Below are positions 16,460 through 24,102 of a stretch of 49,969 nt of DNA, in pieces (the first letter of the stretch is position 1; each line of letters begins with the position of its first letter). Source of the DNA: Firmicutes bacterium UBA3930 (lineage in GTDB: Bacteria > Bacillota > Clostridia > Caldicoprobacterales > Caldicoprobacteraceae); NCBI GenBank assembly GCA_002385885.1, contig DGEI01000013.1, forward strand, positions 209,650 through 259,618. Reading direction: 5' to 3'. The notes below the pieces were generated by a model. It was given only the letters and a program-made list of their open reading frames with translations. It had not been told where the DNA came from and ran no database searches. A program made the translations under genes and the position numbers.

Positions 16460-17359
16460 TTATTCATTTGTTATCTGATCCATATAGTTCTTATACTGAT
16501 GTATCATATCAATATAAGTATACTTTATTTTGGCAGAAATGGCTACCCTGTTTGCCGTGTTTTCATTCAAAACGCTGTTTAAGCTGTCTTTACTCTTTTG
16601 ATAGAGATCCTGCAGGCCGGCTAATATGTAATTGCTCTCTTCAGTGGCTGTATAGGTATTGAACTGTTCAGAAACAGAATTAAACTCGGTTATTATGCCC
16701 TCAATATCCTTTTTTGCATCCTCAGCAGATTTATCGGAAGTGTCCAGCCCCCGTATTATTCCCTCCAGGGACTGAACTTTATCAAGCCACAATAAAAATG
16801 CTGATTTGATGCTGTTTACTTTATCAGCGGAAGCAGTGATTTCCATGTTAACCCCGGGACAGGAAATAGTATAAATCTGACTCTCAATTCCTTCATCCTT
16901 CAACTCCTGTCTGACCTTTTGAGCATCATCCTCTGAAACAAACCCCACAGCCAGAAGGCGAAAGTACTTATCATTCTGAATAAACCCTGCACCGCCTTTG
17001 TTCTGCAGTTCAGCGGCGGCTGCCCGGGCATTTTTTTCATCGGTAAAAGCTCCCAGCTGAATAGCATGAAAACTCATGGGAGCAATATCAATTTGTTCGG
17101 TTACTCTTTCGGTTTCTTTGCTTGATTCACCTCCAGGCAAGGTAAGATCGGTATCAGGAGGCGTAGAAACATCATCATTACCATCCTGTTTCGCATCATT
17201 ATCAAAAGCGTTGATAATCGGAGAAATAATCCGGCTTATAAAATTCCCGGCCGCGCCAGCAGAAGCTATATAAAAACCCAGGAATAACAACAGGCCTAAT
17301 ATAATAACCGAAGTATACCTCCGCTGAGTACTCCTTCTTCTGAATCGGGAATAGCGCAT
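16460..17359 (-). CDS. SPOR-domain membrane protein
   Basis: The 299-aa protein has an Arg-rich cytoplasmic start (RYSRFRRRSTQRRY), one transmembrane helix (about residues 18-38) and an acidic/Ser/Thr linker. A SPOR-type repeat domain follows (about 93-165, with HAIQLGAFTDEKNARAAAAEL and a second beta-alpha unit), then a helical C-terminal region. SPOR domains bind denuded peptidoglycan, so it likely acts at the cell wall. ATG at 17359 follows GGAGGG; an ATG ten codons upstream has no good site. It lies 15 nt before the hydrogenase signalling genes and may be cotranscribed, although no functional link is known to me. Confidence 0.85.
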   Translation of the reverse strand: MRYSRFRRRSTQRRYTSVIILGLLLFLGFYIASAGAAGNFISRIISPIINAFDNDAKQDGNDDVSTPPDTDLTLPGGESSKETERVTEQIDIAPMSFHAIQLGAFTDEKNARAAAAELQNKGGAGFIQNDKYFRLLAVGFVSEDDAQKVRQELKDEGIESQIYTISCPGVNMEITASADKVNSIKSAFLLWLDKVQSLEGIIRGLDTSDKSAEDAKKDIEGIITEFNSVSEQFNTYTATEESNYILAGLQDLYQKSKDSLNSVLNENTANRVAISAKIKYTYIDMIHQYKNYMDQITNE

Positions 17360-17402
17360 GCTTACCCTCCTTTTCTCCTTTATATTCATTTATTCATATA
17401 AA

Positions 17403-17430
17403 CTTATATTTATATCTATGGCAGGTCCAA
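17403..17430 (-). promoter_or_regulatory. Putative promoter of the SPOR/hydrogenase transcript
   Basis: Reverse strand TTGGAC (17430-17425), 16-nt spacer and TATAAG (17408-17403). It is about 50 nt upstream of the SPOR gene and could drive the whole leftward region down to hydA. Confidence 0.45.
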
Positions 17431-17512
17431 ATATTTTATGATAGAATGATACTTAATAAAACCGTTTTGCCACTCTAAAAATACAGCTATATCGCTTATT
17501 CAGGAGGGTGCT

Positions 17513-18268
17513 ATGAAATATCACATTGATACAATACCCGTTTGGGATGCATACCACCAGGAAAGTGAATGCCCTTTGTGTATTTTGTATTCCAGTCTTG
17601 AAAAGAGTTATATTGAATCATTTCTGGGCGCTTCAGTAATGGAGTCTGACACGAGAATTCAGGTTAACAGGTCAGGCTTTTGTCCCCATCATTTCAAACT
17701 TTTGTACGATGCTCAGAACAGATTGGGTCTGGCTCTTATGACCCATACCCATCTTAAGGAGCTGATGGAAAAGTTTGAGAATCATTGCAAATCAGTATTG
17801 CATGCTGCAGAGCACAGCAATGCCTCACTTATGAGCAATCTGTTTATTGGAAAAAAGGAGTTTGGCAAAGATCTTGAAAAATTTCAGAACTGGATTACGG
17901 AACAGCACGGTCAATGTCTTATATGCGAGCATATTTCAAATTCAATGAACCGGTATGCATATACCATACTGCATTTATATTATACCGATGCTGAATTCAA
18001 AAAAACCTTTGCATCTTCGAAGGGATTTTGCATGGATCATCTGGCATTGACAATAAAGATAGCCAGAGAAACCCTTTCTCCAAAAAAACAGGCCCTCTGG
18101 CTGGAAGAAGTAATACCATTACAGCTGAATTCCTTTAGCAGGCTTGAAAATGAACTGTCCTTATTTATTAATAAGTTTGATTACCGAAAAAGGGATGAAC
18201 CCCTTGGCAGCGCTAAGGATTCACTGCAGCGGACAATTCAAAAATTAACCGGGAAATATATGGATTAA
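17513..18268 (+). CDS. DUF6062 family protein, cysteine-rich
   Basis: The 251-aa protein has four spaced Cys/His motifs: ECPLCIL near 21, GFCPHHF near 56, CLICEHI near 135 and GFCMDHL near 172. They form two repeats of a CxxC followed about 35 residues later by GFCxxH, suggesting two metal or cluster sites in an internally duplicated helical protein. This matches DUF6062 of clostridia; function unknown. AGGAGG lies six nt before the ATG. Its TAA directly abuts the stop codon of the convergent dCMP deaminase gene. Confidence 0.8.
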   Translation: MKYHIDTIPVWDAYHQESECPLCILYSSLEKSYIESFLGASVMESDTRIQVNRSGFCPHHFKLLYDAQNRLGLALMTHTHLKELMEKFENHCKSVLHAAEHSNASLMSNLFIGKKEFGKDLEKFQNWITEQHGQCLICEHISNSMNRYAYTILHLYYTDAEFKKTFASSKGFCMDHLALTIKIARETLSPKKQALWLEEVIPLQLNSFSRLENELSLFINKFDYRKRDEPLGSAKDSLQRTIQKLTGKYMD

Positions 18269-18718
18269 TTATTCCTCATACTGCTCCAGGCTGACGCCTA
18301 CAGCTGTCAGAACATGCACCGCCAGCTCGTCGGGATACGGGTTCTTGTAAACCACCCTGGTTATACCGCTGTTGATAATGAGCTTTGAGCATATGACACA
18401 GGGTTGGTGGGTGCAGTATATTGTGGCGCCATCGATACATATCCCCAGTTTAGCAGCCTGAGCTATCGCATTTTGTTCGGCATGAACGGCATAGCAGTAT
18501 TCATGATGGGTTCCTGACGGGATGTTATGTTTCTTCCTTAAGCACTCCCCTTTGTCCTTACAGCTTGGATACCCGGCCGGGGCTCCGTTATATCCGGTGG
18601 TTAATATCCGTTTATTCTTTACAATTATGGCTCCAATCTTTCGGTTTGGCTGGTAACAGCTGGACCAGTTTGCAATGACTTCGGCTACTTCCATGAACCT
18701 TCTATCCCACTTATCCAC
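18269..18718 (-). CDS. dCMP deaminase family protein (ComEB-like)
   Basis: The 149-aa protein is a zinc-dependent deoxycytidylate deaminase by motif: HAEQNAIAQAA near 78 (zinc His and catalytic Glu) and PCVICSKLI near 105 (two zinc Cys). An earlier Cys/His segment (CKDKGEC near 53) is typical of this family. It converts dCMP to dUMP for dTTP synthesis; ComEB homologs of this type occur across the Bacillota. The start is GTG at 18718, six nt after GGGG. It abuts the convergent DUF6062 gene with no intergenic bases. Confidence 0.92.
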   Translation of the reverse strand: MDKWDRRFMEVAEVIANWSSCYQPNRKIGAIIVKNKRILTTGYNGAPAGYPSCKDKGECLRKKHNIPSGTHHEYCYAVHAEQNAIAQAAKLGICIDGATIYCTHQPCVICSKLIINSGITRVVYKNPYPDELAVHVLTAVGVSLEQYEE

Positions 18719-19068
18719 ACAAATCCCCTTTCATTTATAATAAGTATATTCTACAAAAAAACGCTATGTATTGCAATATTCGTCATTTATAAACAATATT
18801 GCATTATGCATATATTTCTGATTATTTATTGTGAGAATGCCCGCATTTATGCTGTCAGGCAAGCTTAAACTCCGATCTATAAATAGACTATTAATCCATA
18901 TACTGGGCTCAAAGGATGTTATTTGGCATTTTTCGTATATATTTTATGATTTTACGAGTATTCATATGATAATTCTATAAATTTACCAAAAACACAAATA
19001 TTCAACCAAAATCCGGGTATAATAATGTTTGCTATTCGTTTTGCTTTTCTATAAACTATAAAATGAAA
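18719..19068. other. Intergenic region upstream of groESL, with an inverted repeat
   Basis: No credible gene lies here. It contains a perfect inverted repeat TGCAATATT (18772-18780) and AATATTGCA (18795-18803) with a 14-nt spacer, in front of the leftward deaminase gene. Rightward TATAAT (19018-19023) and TATAAA (19057-19062) sequences occur before CIRCE. The latter would place the transcription start at the edge of CIRCE and is my preferred groESL -10 box, though its -35 box is weak. Confidence 0.5.
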
Positions 19069-19095
19069 TTAGCACTCACCATCAATGAGTGCTAA
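19069..19095 (+). promoter_or_regulatory. CIRCE operator (HrcA binding site) of groESL
   Basis: TTAGCACTC, nine nt, GAGTGCTAA: an exact match to the CIRCE consensus. It lies 45 nt before the groES start codon, so the operon should be repressed by HrcA (gene not in this window) and induced by heat or protein damage. Confidence 0.98.
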
Positions 19096-19140
19096 TAGCA
19101 TGTAATGTATTCCATATTACATACAAGAGGAGGGTGTACT

Positions 19141-19425
19141 ATGAACATTAAACCATTAGGCGATCGAGTAGTTATTAAAGTTCTTGAAAGTGAAGAAACA
19201 ACGAAAAGCGGTATCGTACTGCCCGGTTCTGCTAAGGAAAGACCACAAATGGCAGAAGTTCTTGCTGTAGGTCCCGGCGGCATTGTTGATGGAAAAGAAG
19301 TTAAAATGGAAGTAAAAGTCGGCGACAAAGTTATTTATTCAAAGTATGCCGGTACCGAAGTTAAATTAGATGACAATGAGTATATTATCGTAAGGCAAAG
19401 CGACATACTCGCAGTTGTTGAATAA
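19141..19425 (+). CDS. groES: GroES co-chaperonin
   Basis: The 94-aa protein matches GroES from end to end: MNIKPLGDRVVIKV at the start, the mobile loop segment ETTKSGIVLPGSA near 20-32, and EYIIVRQSDILAVVE at the end. It caps the GroEL chamber in the cytoplasm. ATG at 19141 follows GAGGAGGG; an upstream in-frame extension lies inside the leader and is not coding. groEL starts 24 nt downstream. Confidence 0.98.
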   Translation: MNIKPLGDRVVIKVLESEETTKSGIVLPGSAKERPQMAEVLAVGPGGIVDGKEVKMEVKVGDKVIYSKYAGTEVKLDDNEYIIVRQSDILAVVE

Positions 19426-19448
19426 TAATAAAAAAGGAGGTAATACAT

Positions 19449-21065
19449 ATGGCAAAACAGCTAACATACAGTGAAGAAGCAAGAAGGGCCCTGGAAAGAG
19501 GTATAAACAAGCTGGCTGATACAGTAAAGATAACCTTGGGTCCCAGAGGCCGCAATGTTGTATTGGACAAAAAATTTGGTTCGCCTCAAATTGTAAATGA
19601 CGGTGTGACCATTGCCAAGGAAATCGAACTTGAAGATCCCTATGAAAACATGGGAGCCCAGCTGGTAAAAGAAGTAGCCACAAAAACCAACGATGTAGCC
19701 GGTGACGGTACAACAACCGCAACTTTACTGGCACAGGCCATCATCCGCGAAGGATTGAAAAACGTTGCAGCCGGCGCTAATCCCATGTTGTTAAGGAAAG
19801 GTATCCAGGCAGCTGTTGACACAGCAGTTGAATCTCTGAGAAATCTAAGCAAACCCATTGAAAATAAAGAAGCCATTGCTCAGGTCGCATCAATTTCAGC
19901 TGATGATGAAACCATTGGCAAATTGATTTCTGATGCCATGGAGAAAGTGGGAAATGACGGTGTAATCACCGTTGAAGAATCAAGATCCCTGTTAACCGAG
20001 CTTGATATTGTAGAAGGTATGCAGTTTGACAGGGGTTACATTTCTCCCTATATGGTAACTGACACCGAAAAAATGATTGCAGAATTGGATGAACCCTACA
20101 TTCTGATTACAGATAAAAAGATCAGCAATGTACAGGACCTGCTTCCTGTTTTGGAACAAATCGTACAGCAAGGCAAAAAACTGTTGATTATAGCAGAGGA
20201 CATTGAAGGTGAAGCTCTGGCCACATTAGTTGTGAATAAGTTAAGAGGCACCTTTATCAGTGTGGGTGTAAAGGCTCCCGGATTTGGCGACAGGCGGAAG
20301 GCAATGCTCCAGGATATCGCCATATTAACAAATGGTACTGTTATTTCTGAAGAAGTTGGCCTTGATCTCAAAGAAGCTACGATAGATATGCTGGGCCGGG
20401 CAAACAGAGTTACCGTAGATAAAGAGAATACTACAATAGTCGGCGGCGCAGGAGACACGGCAGAAATAAAGAACCGTATTGCTTCAATTAAAGCGCAAAT
20501 TGAAGAGACAACTTCCGACTATGATAGAGAAAAGCTGCAAGAACGATTGGCCAAATTGGCCGGTGGAGTAGCAGTTATTAAAGTTGGCGCTGCTACCGAA
20601 ACCGAAATGAAAGAGAAAAAGCTCAGGATTGAAGACGCCCTCAATGCTACCAGGGCTGCTGTAGAAGAAGGTATTGTTCCCGGTGGCGGCGTTGCCCTGA
20701 TCAAAGCCATAGAAGATGTGGAAAAACTCAAGGCAGAAGGTGATGAGTTAACCGGTATTAACATCGTAAAACGTGCTTTGGAAGAACCGCTGCGTCAGAT
20801 TGCTATAAATGCAGGCCTTGAAGGTTCGGTTGTCGCCGAAAAGGTTAAGGCCAGCAGCGATAAATATTTCGGATTTGACGCTCTGAAAGGTGAGTATGGC
20901 GATATGGTGGCCAAGGGAATTATTGATCCGACCAAGGTTACTCGTTCTGCACTGCAAAACGCAGCCAGCATCGCATCAATGATACTTACCACCGAGAGCC
21001 TTGTTGCGGATATTCCTGAGCCCGAGCCGGCTGCTCCCGCCGCAGGCGCTCCTCCCATGTATTAA
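19449..21065 (+). CDS. groEL: GroEL chaperonin (Hsp60)
   Basis: The 538-aa protein is full length. Near the N-terminus it has TLGPRGRNVVLDKKFG and VAGDGTTTATLLAQAI with the ATP-site Asp, and later EDIEGEALATLVVNKLRGT and the signature AAVEEGIVPGGGVAL near 405. It folds client proteins with GroES. The ribosome binding site AAGGAGG precedes ATG. The C-terminal tail is Ala/Pro-rich and ends PPMY, instead of the Gly-Gly-Met repeats of many GroEL proteins. A strong terminator follows. Confidence 0.98.
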   Translation: MAKQLTYSEEARRALERGINKLADTVKITLGPRGRNVVLDKKFGSPQIVNDGVTIAKEIELEDPYENMGAQLVKEVATKTNDVAGDGTTTATLLAQAIIREGLKNVAAGANPMLLRKGIQAAVDTAVESLRNLSKPIENKEAIAQVASISADDETIGKLISDAMEKVGNDGVITVEESRSLLTELDIVEGMQFDRGYISPYMVTDTEKMIAELDEPYILITDKKISNVQDLLPVLEQIVQQGKKLLIIAEDIEGEALATLVVNKLRGTFISVGVKAPGFGDRRKAMLQDIAILTNGTVISEEVGLDLKEATIDMLGRANRVTVDKENTTIVGGAGDTAEIKNRIASIKAQIEETTSDYDREKLQERLAKLAGGVAVIKVGAATETEMKEKKLRIEDALNATRAAVEEGIVPGGGVALIKAIEDVEKLKAEGDELTGINIVKRALEEPLRQIAINAGLEGSVVAEKVKASSDKYFGFDALKGEYGDMVAKGIIDPTKVTRSALQNAASIASMILTTESLVADIPEPEPAAPAAGAPPMY

Positions 21066-21074
21066 TAAATTGCA

Positions 21075-21108
21075 AAAAAGCGATTGCGTAAACGCAATCG
21101 CTTTTTTT
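21075..21108. terminator. Bidirectional terminator between groEL and the DivIVA-like gene
   Basis: GCGATTGCG, TAAA loop, CGCAATCGC, followed by seven T rightward and preceded by six A, so it has a T run on both strands. The nine-pair stem is perfect. It serves groEL and the convergent gene ending at 21121. Confidence 0.93.
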
Positions 21109-21120
21109 ATAATAATGCGG

Positions 21121-21642
21121 CTACGGCAGAATCCTCTGTTCCTGTTTTTCAACGAAATGCTTTTCTTCATCAAGGTCATCAACAGCATCATAGAATAACA
21201 TATTCTCACTTATTTCCTTAGAAGCAAGATAGTTAATTTCTGAGTAAAAATTCTCTAAAATGGTACATACCGTACGTTCAAAATCTATCAACTGACGGCG
21301 GATTTCTTTGCATCTTTCCTTCCATTTATTCTTTTCCAGTTCCATCTGATATATCTCGTGGGAAATCATCTGACGTCCCTCTTCAATAATACTATGGGCC
21401 TTTTCTTCAGCTTTTACCAGAACTTTTGAAATATATGCCTCTTTTTCGGATAATTCAGCTATTTTCGTTTTCATTTCCTCAATTTGTGATCTCATCTTTC
21501 TGTTCTCTTCAACAAGCTCCAGCATACGGCTTCTTTTCTTTGATAACTCTTCTTCATAGTCTTTCCGCATATCGACCATATATTGTTCAACCTGGCGCTT
21601 ATTATATCCAAAGACACTTGTCCCAAAAATCTTTTTACTCAT
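21121..21642 (-). CDS. DivIVA-like coiled-coil protein
   Basis: The 173-aa protein begins MSKKIFGTSVFGYNKRQVEQ, the DivIVA N-terminal pattern (FGYN then an amphipathic helix). A long, highly charged coiled coil follows (about residues 25-135), then an acidic C-terminal tail. Such proteins bind membrane curvature at poles or septa or organise cell-wall synthesis. I chose ATG at 21642 with GGGGG nine nt upstream. The open frame continues 63 codons upstream, but that part is unlike the family and contains no good start. Confidence 0.75.
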   Translation of the reverse strand: MSKKIFGTSVFGYNKRQVEQYMVDMRKDYEEELSKKRSRMLELVEENRKMRSQIEEMKTKIAELSEKEAYISKVLVKAEEKAHSIIEEGRQMISHEIYQMELEKNKWKERCKEIRRQLIDFERTVCTILENFYSEINYLASKEISENMLFYDAVDDLDEEKHFVEKQEQRILP

Positions 21643-21821
21643 TTGTTCATTACCCCCTTTTCTCACATTAAATATATAACATTCATCCTGTAAATTATGT
21701 AAATTTATGGAGGCTGAGAACAGTTTTATATTGTCGTTTTCTATTGCATCGTTTATATTTTTGCAGATGTTCAAACCAGGTCCTTGTACGCTAATATAGA
21801 TAAACATGCTTGAATAAGCAG

Positions 21822-21862
21822 AAAAAAGCAAGCCGGTTAGAATATAATCAATCGGCTTGCTT
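21822..21862 (-). terminator. Terminator-like hairpin between the unknown gene and the DivIVA-like gene
   Basis: Read leftward, AAGCAAGCCG, a 17-nt loop and CGGCTTGCTT with a T run. The stem is 10 perfect pairs but the loop is long. It lies 120 nt after the stop of the gene at 21982-22305. Confidence 0.6.
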
Positions 21863-21981
21863 CCTGCAACAACGGCTAACTTACCTATGAACCCGCCAGC
21901 TGCTTGAAAAAGTTATCAGAATCATACATAAAATTATTCATATGATTGCTATAAATATTTCAATATTAGTATTAGTGCAAA

Positions 21982-22305
21982 TTAACTGACAAATCTAAGA
22001 TCTACCTGGCTGATTAATACAGTTATAACACAAAGGCAGTTGTCATTCAGCTCACATACATACAAAACCCCTCTGTTCTCTCTGATCTCCCTTCCGCCAA
22101 ATTTAGTCAGAGCAATTAACCGGCTTCTTTTTACGCCCTCCACAATTGCACGCTGAGCATTATACTGATTTACTTTCTTAAACCTTTCCTGATAACGTTT
22201 TATTGCGTGCTCAGTGACGTATATGTAGCTGCCAGCCAGGCATTTGTTCTTTAATGTTAATCTCCGTTTATTCCCCTTATATCCTTTTACCTCCTTTCTT
22301 CTCAT
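21982..22305 (-). CDS. Small basic protein of unknown function
   Basis: The 107-aa protein begins MRRKEVKGYKGNKRR, is very basic in the first 25 residues, and has a central helix-rich part (YVTEHAIKRYQERF) and a C-terminal beta-rich part (ENRGVLYVCELNDNCLCVITVL). The His-Ala-x-x-Arg-Tyr-x-x-Arg segment and hydrophobic C-terminal strands resemble small phage- or toxin-like proteins in clostridia, but I cannot name a family. ATG at 22305 has AAGGAG eight nt upstream; an ATG seven codons earlier lacks a site. Confidence 0.6.
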   Translation of the reverse strand: MRRKEVKGYKGNKRRLTLKNKCLAGSYIYVTEHAIKRYQERFKKVNQYNAQRAIVEGVKRSRLIALTKFGGREIRENRGVLYVCELNDNCLCVITVLISQVDLRFVS

Positions 22306-22459
22306 ATTACTCACTCCTTTCTTCATTTAATTATATTTTAACTGGCAGGTTCGGCATATTAAAAGAAAAAAGCGGCATTGTTCAGACAAAATCAAGATGG
22401 TTTGCTAAATCCATGATATGTCTTTTATGTTACACCGTGTTGTAATAATTGCTATCTCT

Positions 22460-22488
22460 ATTATATAGTATTAAAAACTACTTTTCAA
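22460..22488 (-). promoter_or_regulatory. Promoter of the small basic protein gene
   Basis: Reverse strand TTGAAA (22488-22483), 17-nt spacer, TATAAT (22465-22460). The start would be near 22453, giving a leader of about 150 nt. Just downstream the leader holds the imperfect palindrome TTACAACACGGTGTAA (reverse strand, near 22430-22445). Confidence 0.6.
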
Positions 22489-22560
22489 TTTTAAAATAGC
22501 TTTAATAAAAAATCCTACATTTCCAACAATTAGCTTACTTGTTTTTTAGTGATTTCTCAT

Positions 22561-22587
22561 AAAAAAAGAGCCTTTTTATGGCTCTTT
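22561..22587 (-). terminator. Terminator overlapping the DUF1836 stop codon
   Basis: Read leftward, AAAGAGCC, seven-nt loop, GGCTCTTT and more T. The stem includes the last codons and stop of the DUF1836 gene, a compact arrangement. Confidence 0.82.
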
Positions 22588-23232
22588 ATCCTGGTCGAAT
22601 ATCAGAGAAAAATGCTGGTTTATAATATATTCGGCAATTTTTTTCCGTACGTTTGCCTGTTCTATCAAAATCAGGACTAACAATAACAGGTGTGCCGTGT
22701 ACCACGGTTCTGTAATCTCCGGCTTATCGTTCAGATAATCATAGATAGCATCCAGTTTATTAGTCAGCAGTTCTTTGTATGAATCCTTTTGCTTTAATTC
22801 CAAATAAGTATTATAAAGGTATTCAATTCTTTTAATGCTTTCATCATCTTCTTCATTTTCTTCCCTGTTTTCTTCCTGACTTTCGGTGCTAAAAATCGGA
22901 GACAACAGTTTTTTGATATCTTTAATTGTAAGGATGGATTTCAAATTGTATATCAAAGCAAGAAGTATAACGTGGCCCCGATTATAACATTTACCGTTTG
23001 GCGGCATCAGCAGACCTTCTTTAATATAGTTCTGAATCATGGTTTTTGATATTGCTTTTTTTTCTTCTTCATCTCCGGCAGCTTTGCCCAGTTTCTTGTC
23101 AAAAAATTCCTCCAATTGAGAGATATAGAGACGATATTCGGGAATTTCTTCCGGCTTTATATCATCATGATGTTTTATATCATCTACGTATTGCATTATC
23201 TGCCGTTGAATCATAAATAGTGAATCTTCCAT
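22576..23232 (-). CDS. DUF1836 family putative regulator
   Basis: The 218-aa protein has a MerR-like winged-helix segment near residues 60-110 (SKTMIQNYIKEGLLMPPNGK, then an RGHVILLALIYNLKSILTIKDIKKLL helix), as in DUF1836 proteins. A long acidic stretch (about 115-135) separates it from a helical C-terminal part with a hydrophobic segment near 175-195. ATG at 23232 follows GAGGTG; a TTG five codons upstream overlaps that site. No neighbour suggests a target, so the role is unknown. Confidence 0.82.
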   Translation of the reverse strand: MEDSLFMIQRQIMQYVDDIKHHDDIKPEEIPEYRLYISQLEEFFDKKLGKAAGDEEEKKAISKTMIQNYIKEGLLMPPNGKCYNRGHVILLALIYNLKSILTIKDIKKLLSPIFSTESQEENREENEEDDESIKRIEYLYNTYLELKQKDSYKELLTNKLDAIYDYLNDKPEITEPWYTAHLLLLVLILIEQANVRKKIAEYIINQHFSLIFDQDKEP

Positions 23233-23344
23233 AATATAACACCTCAATAGAATTAGTAAAACTATATAATATCGTCATTGCCTTACTATATTATATAGTA
23301 CAGCTTACTGTTTTTCAAGAAACAAGTTAAAAGAGATGCATATT

Positions 23345-23506
23345 CGGCTTATCCTCCGCTGCATTAACAGGTTCTAAGCCTTTCCGCAAGGCGAGCTCCA
23401 TAGTATTATTCAAATAAATGCATTCTCAACAGTCAAATGATAACACTTGTCTCATAATGAAGTTTTGCAGAATACTATTCCAATCACTGATGTTCAAGGT
23501 CTTAGA
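23345..23506 (-). repeat. Palindromic dispersed repeat, copy A
   Basis: This gene-free segment matches the repeat cluster at 41360-41800 in inverse orientation. Read on the reverse strand it has CCTTGAACATCAGTGATTGG, then GAATAGTATTCTGCA (matching 41657-41691 almost base for base). An AT-rich centre follows, then AATACTATGGAGCTCGCCTT and AAGGCTTAGAACCTGT, then a flank GCAGCGGAGGA shared with 41580. Its two ends are inverted repeats of each other. No open frame exists. It looks like a short non-autonomous element or structured repeat; I do not recognise the family. Confidence 0.75.
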
Positions 23507-23515
23507 AAAAATAGA

Positions 23516-23549
23516 AGCAGCTGTATTGACGGTAATACAGCTGCTTTTT
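23516..23549. terminator. Strong symmetrical hairpin terminator after the YvlD-type gene
   Basis: AGCAGCTGTATT, six-nt loop, AATACAGCTGCT: a perfect 12-pair stem followed by TTTT rightward; leftward it is followed by TTCTATTTTTT. It lies about 25 nt beyond the stop of the gene at 23574 and just before repeat copy A. Confidence 0.82.
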
Positions 23550-23573
23550 CTCCGGTAGTTTGATTCCGGAGCA

Positions 23574-23960
23574 TCAGATTACATTTGCGGGGATTATGGC
23601 ATCTATAATACCAATAATTAAAGCTGCCACAATAGCTCCGAATACATTGACTTCCATGTCCGGCACAAAAAACTGAGTTAAATATATGACCAATGCTGAT
23701 AAAAGAAATCCCACGATACCTCGCCCAAAAGGCGATGCATCCATTTTAAATACCTTTTGTATCACATAATCAATCGCTGCTATAACAACAGCAGCCAACA
23801 GAGCAGTTCCAAATCCCATATTGGAAAAGCCCGGAGTTATCAATGATGTTACCATTAATACGATCGCAGCAACAACAAATCTGATTATTATCCCCAGCCA
23901 GCTCCTGTCGTTTTTATTCCTTTCATTATCAGCATGCTTGTTTTCCATTCCTTCAGCCAT
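23574..23960 (-). CDS. YvlD/phage-holin-superfamily membrane protein
   Basis: The 128-aa protein has a charged N-terminus (about 20 residues) and four predicted transmembrane helices, starting near 22, 48, 82 and 107 (for example IIIRFVVAAIVLMVTSLITPGF). This size and four-helix plan match the family named mycobacterial four-TM holins, which includes Bacillus YvlD. Despite the family name, chromosomal members are not lysis proteins and their role is unclear; YvlD homologs are often linked to SHOCT-like genes, here 17 kb away. GGAGAAGG precedes the ATG. Confidence 0.82.
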   Translation of the reverse strand: MAEGMENKHADNERNKNDRSWLGIIIRFVVAAIVLMVTSLITPGFSNMGFGTALLAAVVIAAIDYVIQKVFKMDASPFGRGIVGFLLSALVIYLTQFFVPDMEVNVFGAIVAALIIGIIDAIIPANVI

Positions 23961-24056
23961 AAAACCTTCTCCTTTCTTCTTGACTAATGTAAGTTATAAA
24001 GCATTTTATATCGTTATTTTTTCCGACTTTTCATTTTTCATCCCATTTTTCAGCAT

Positions 24057-24079
24057 AAAAAAAGAGGAGTAAACTCCTC
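24057..24079 (-). terminator. Terminator after lgt
   Basis: Read leftward, GAGGAG, TTTA loop, CTCCTC, then a run of T. It lies 24 nt after the lgt stop codon. Confidence 0.85.
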
Positions 24080-24102
24080 CTCTTGTTCTAATAATACGTA
24101 TT

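Noticed and set aside
21643..21831. 63-codon N-terminal extension of the DivIVA-like protein
   Set aside because: The conserved DivIVA start begins at 21642 with its own ribosome binding site; the extension is unlike the family.
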